Below are positions 24,521 through 25,488 of a DNA stretch of 25,488 bases, in pieces. The stretch spans positions 1 to 25,488 of the forward strand of contig DBYC01000084.1 of NCBI GenBank assembly GCA_002310035.1, given 5' to 3'. Source of the stretch: a bacterium UBP6_UBA1196. Its GTDB lineage: Bacteria > UBP6 > UBA1177. Every line of letters begins with the position of its first letter. Within the stretch, counting starts at the first letter, position 1. Under the pieces are notes generated by a model. The model worked only from the letters and a program-made list of their open reading frames with translations, had not been told where the DNA came from and searched no databases. The position numbers were made by a program, and so were the translations under genes.

Positions 24521-25488
24521 ATGAACTTCAGAAAATTTGACGGTAATTTTGACAACATTGATTTCCTGAGCCTGCTTATGATCGACATAAACGGCTCAAT
24601 CAGACACGTTACGCTTCCGAAAGGTTATATTTCAGACAAAATTTTTGAAAAAGGTATCGGCTTTGACGCCTCCAACTTCGGCTATGCGAAAGTCGACAAA
24701 TCGGACATGGTCGCAAAACCGGATCTTTCGACCGCTTTCGTCGAGGAAAAGGAAGGACATATGATAGTCCATGTTTTCTGCGATGTATACCTTACTACTG
24801 GCGAGCCTTTCGACCAGTATCCGCGCAATATCGCGAAAAAAACAGCGGCTTACCTTAAAGAACAGAAGATCGCCGATGACGCGAAAGTGCTTATCGAACT
24901 CGAGTTCCACGCTTTCGACAGCGTCCGCTATTCAAGCGAATATTCACACAGTTTCTACGAAGTCCAGAGCCAGGAAGGGATCGGCCCGGACTATGACGAT
25001 GCTCCGCGTTTCGGGATCCAGCAGGGCTACCACAGGCTTTTCCCGGCTGACAAATACTTCGACATGAGAAACGACATCGTTGCCGCAATGGGCGCGGTCG
25101 GCATTCCTGTAAAATACCATCACCACGAAGTAAGCGCTTCTCAGCTTGAGATCGAGCTCAACTTCATAAGCCTTGCGGAAGCGGGCGACAAAGTTTCTCT
25201 GGCTAAATGGATAATAGTAAACGTTGCCAGAGAGCACGGAATTTTCGTAACTTTCATGCCGAAACCTGTTTACAACATAGCAGGAAACGGAATGCACGTT
25301 CACCAGTTCCTTGTCAAAAACGGCTCTTCGTTCTTTGCAGGCGATGGTCTTCACGGCCTTTCGAAAGAGGCTCTTTCATACACGGCAGGTATTCTTGACC
25401 ACAGCCTGACCGGTTCGCTTCTCGCTTTCTCGAACCCGAGCACGAACTCATACAAACGCCTTGTTCCGGGCTTTGAAGCTCCTGTCAG
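24521..25488 (+). CDS. glnA: Glutamine synthetase, N-terminal part (3' partial)
   Basis: The gene makes glutamine from glutamate, ammonia and ATP. The first 322 residues are visible and the gene runs off the window. The start ATG has GGAGGGG six bases upstream. After the N-terminal beta-grasp domain, catalytic-domain motifs appear: HHHEVSASQLEIELNF (glutamate and metal site region), TFMPKPVYNIAGNGMHVHQFL (ATP/glutamate-binding loop, normally GSGMHVHQSL) and STNSYKRLVPGFEAP. These fit a GSI-type dodecameric enzyme. Minor departures from the classical loop (N for S, F for S) may mark a non-enterobacterial subtype. No GG-N10-GC sigma54 site precedes it. Adenylylation status cannot be judged because the C-terminal part is missing. 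Confidence 0.95.
   Translation, partial: MNFRKFDGNFDNIDFLSLLMIDINGSIRHVTLPKGYISDKIFEKGIGFDASNFGYAKVDKSDMVAKPDLSTAFVEEKEGHMIVHVFCDVYLTTGEPFDQYPRNIAKKTAAYLKEQKIADDAKVLIELEFHAFDSVRYSSEYSHSFYEVQSQEGIGPDYDDAPRFGIQQGYHRLFPADKYFDMRNDIVAAMGAVGIPVKYHHHEVSASQLEIELNFISLAEAGDKVSLAKWIIVNVAREHGIFVTFMPKPVYNIAGNGMHVHQFLVKNGSSFFAGDGLHGLSKEALSYTAGILDHSLTGSLLAFSNPSTNSYKRLVPGFEAPV

Overview
The window looks like a chromosomal segment of a Gram-negative, probably anaerobic bacterium of moderate GC content. Gram-negative: several lipobox lipoproteins, many with Asp/Ser-rich stalks, plus a periplasmic-type CsgG/LpoB-like protein. Anaerobic: a class III (glycyl-radical) ribonucleotide reductase. The Asp/Ser stalks, DUF1566 domains and a Cys/Gly-rich CGxDGCGGxCG-type linker resemble surface proteins of Myxococcota/deltaproteobacteria-like and uncultured gut or sediment lineages, but the phylum cannot be fixed from this sequence.

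Layout. 1-1521: C-terminal part of nrdD carrying a fused glutaredoxin-like domain, then a strong terminator. 1771-3105: a DUF4143-type AAA ATPase preceded by two 23-bp direct repeats. 3289-7646: two tandem paralogous lipoproteins that share a VWA-like N-terminal half but have unrelated C-terminal halves, the second ending in DUF1566. 7742-14001: a housekeeping block of mfd (+) convergent with mtaB (-), and rpsA (-) with a consensus promoter and a UUCG-loop terminator. 14178-17327: a 1049-aa exported coiled-coil protein divergent from rpsA. 17553-18560: a lipoprotein with Cys-rich repeats, an Asp/Ser stalk and DUF1566. 18561-18988: a gene-poor stretch with a MITE-like element, a frameshifted remnant resembling the Avd accessory protein of diversity-generating retroelements (DGRs), and a 12-bp inverted repeat. 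18989-20635: a two-gene operon (CsgG-like coiled-coil membrane protein, then a small DUF1566 lipoprotein). 20777-22018: a lipoprotein with an internal domain duplication. 22184-24430: an SLC12-type cation-chloride cotransporter homologue. 24521 to the end: the start of glutamine synthetase.

The most interesting signal is at the C-termini of the two plus-strand DUF1566 lipoproteins. Over their last codons, framework codons are identical to the base, while the codons between them differ mainly at positions 1 and 2 and mostly end in C or T. That is the pattern adenine-directed DGR mutagenesis of AAY codons would leave. A 14-base identical stretch follows both stop codons, and an Avd-like fragment lies just downstream of the second gene. 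No template repeat or reverse transcriptase is visible, so these would be remote or orphaned DGR targets. Three lipoprotein genes also share an unusually conserved promoter including its spacer, suggesting co-regulation of this surface repertoire.
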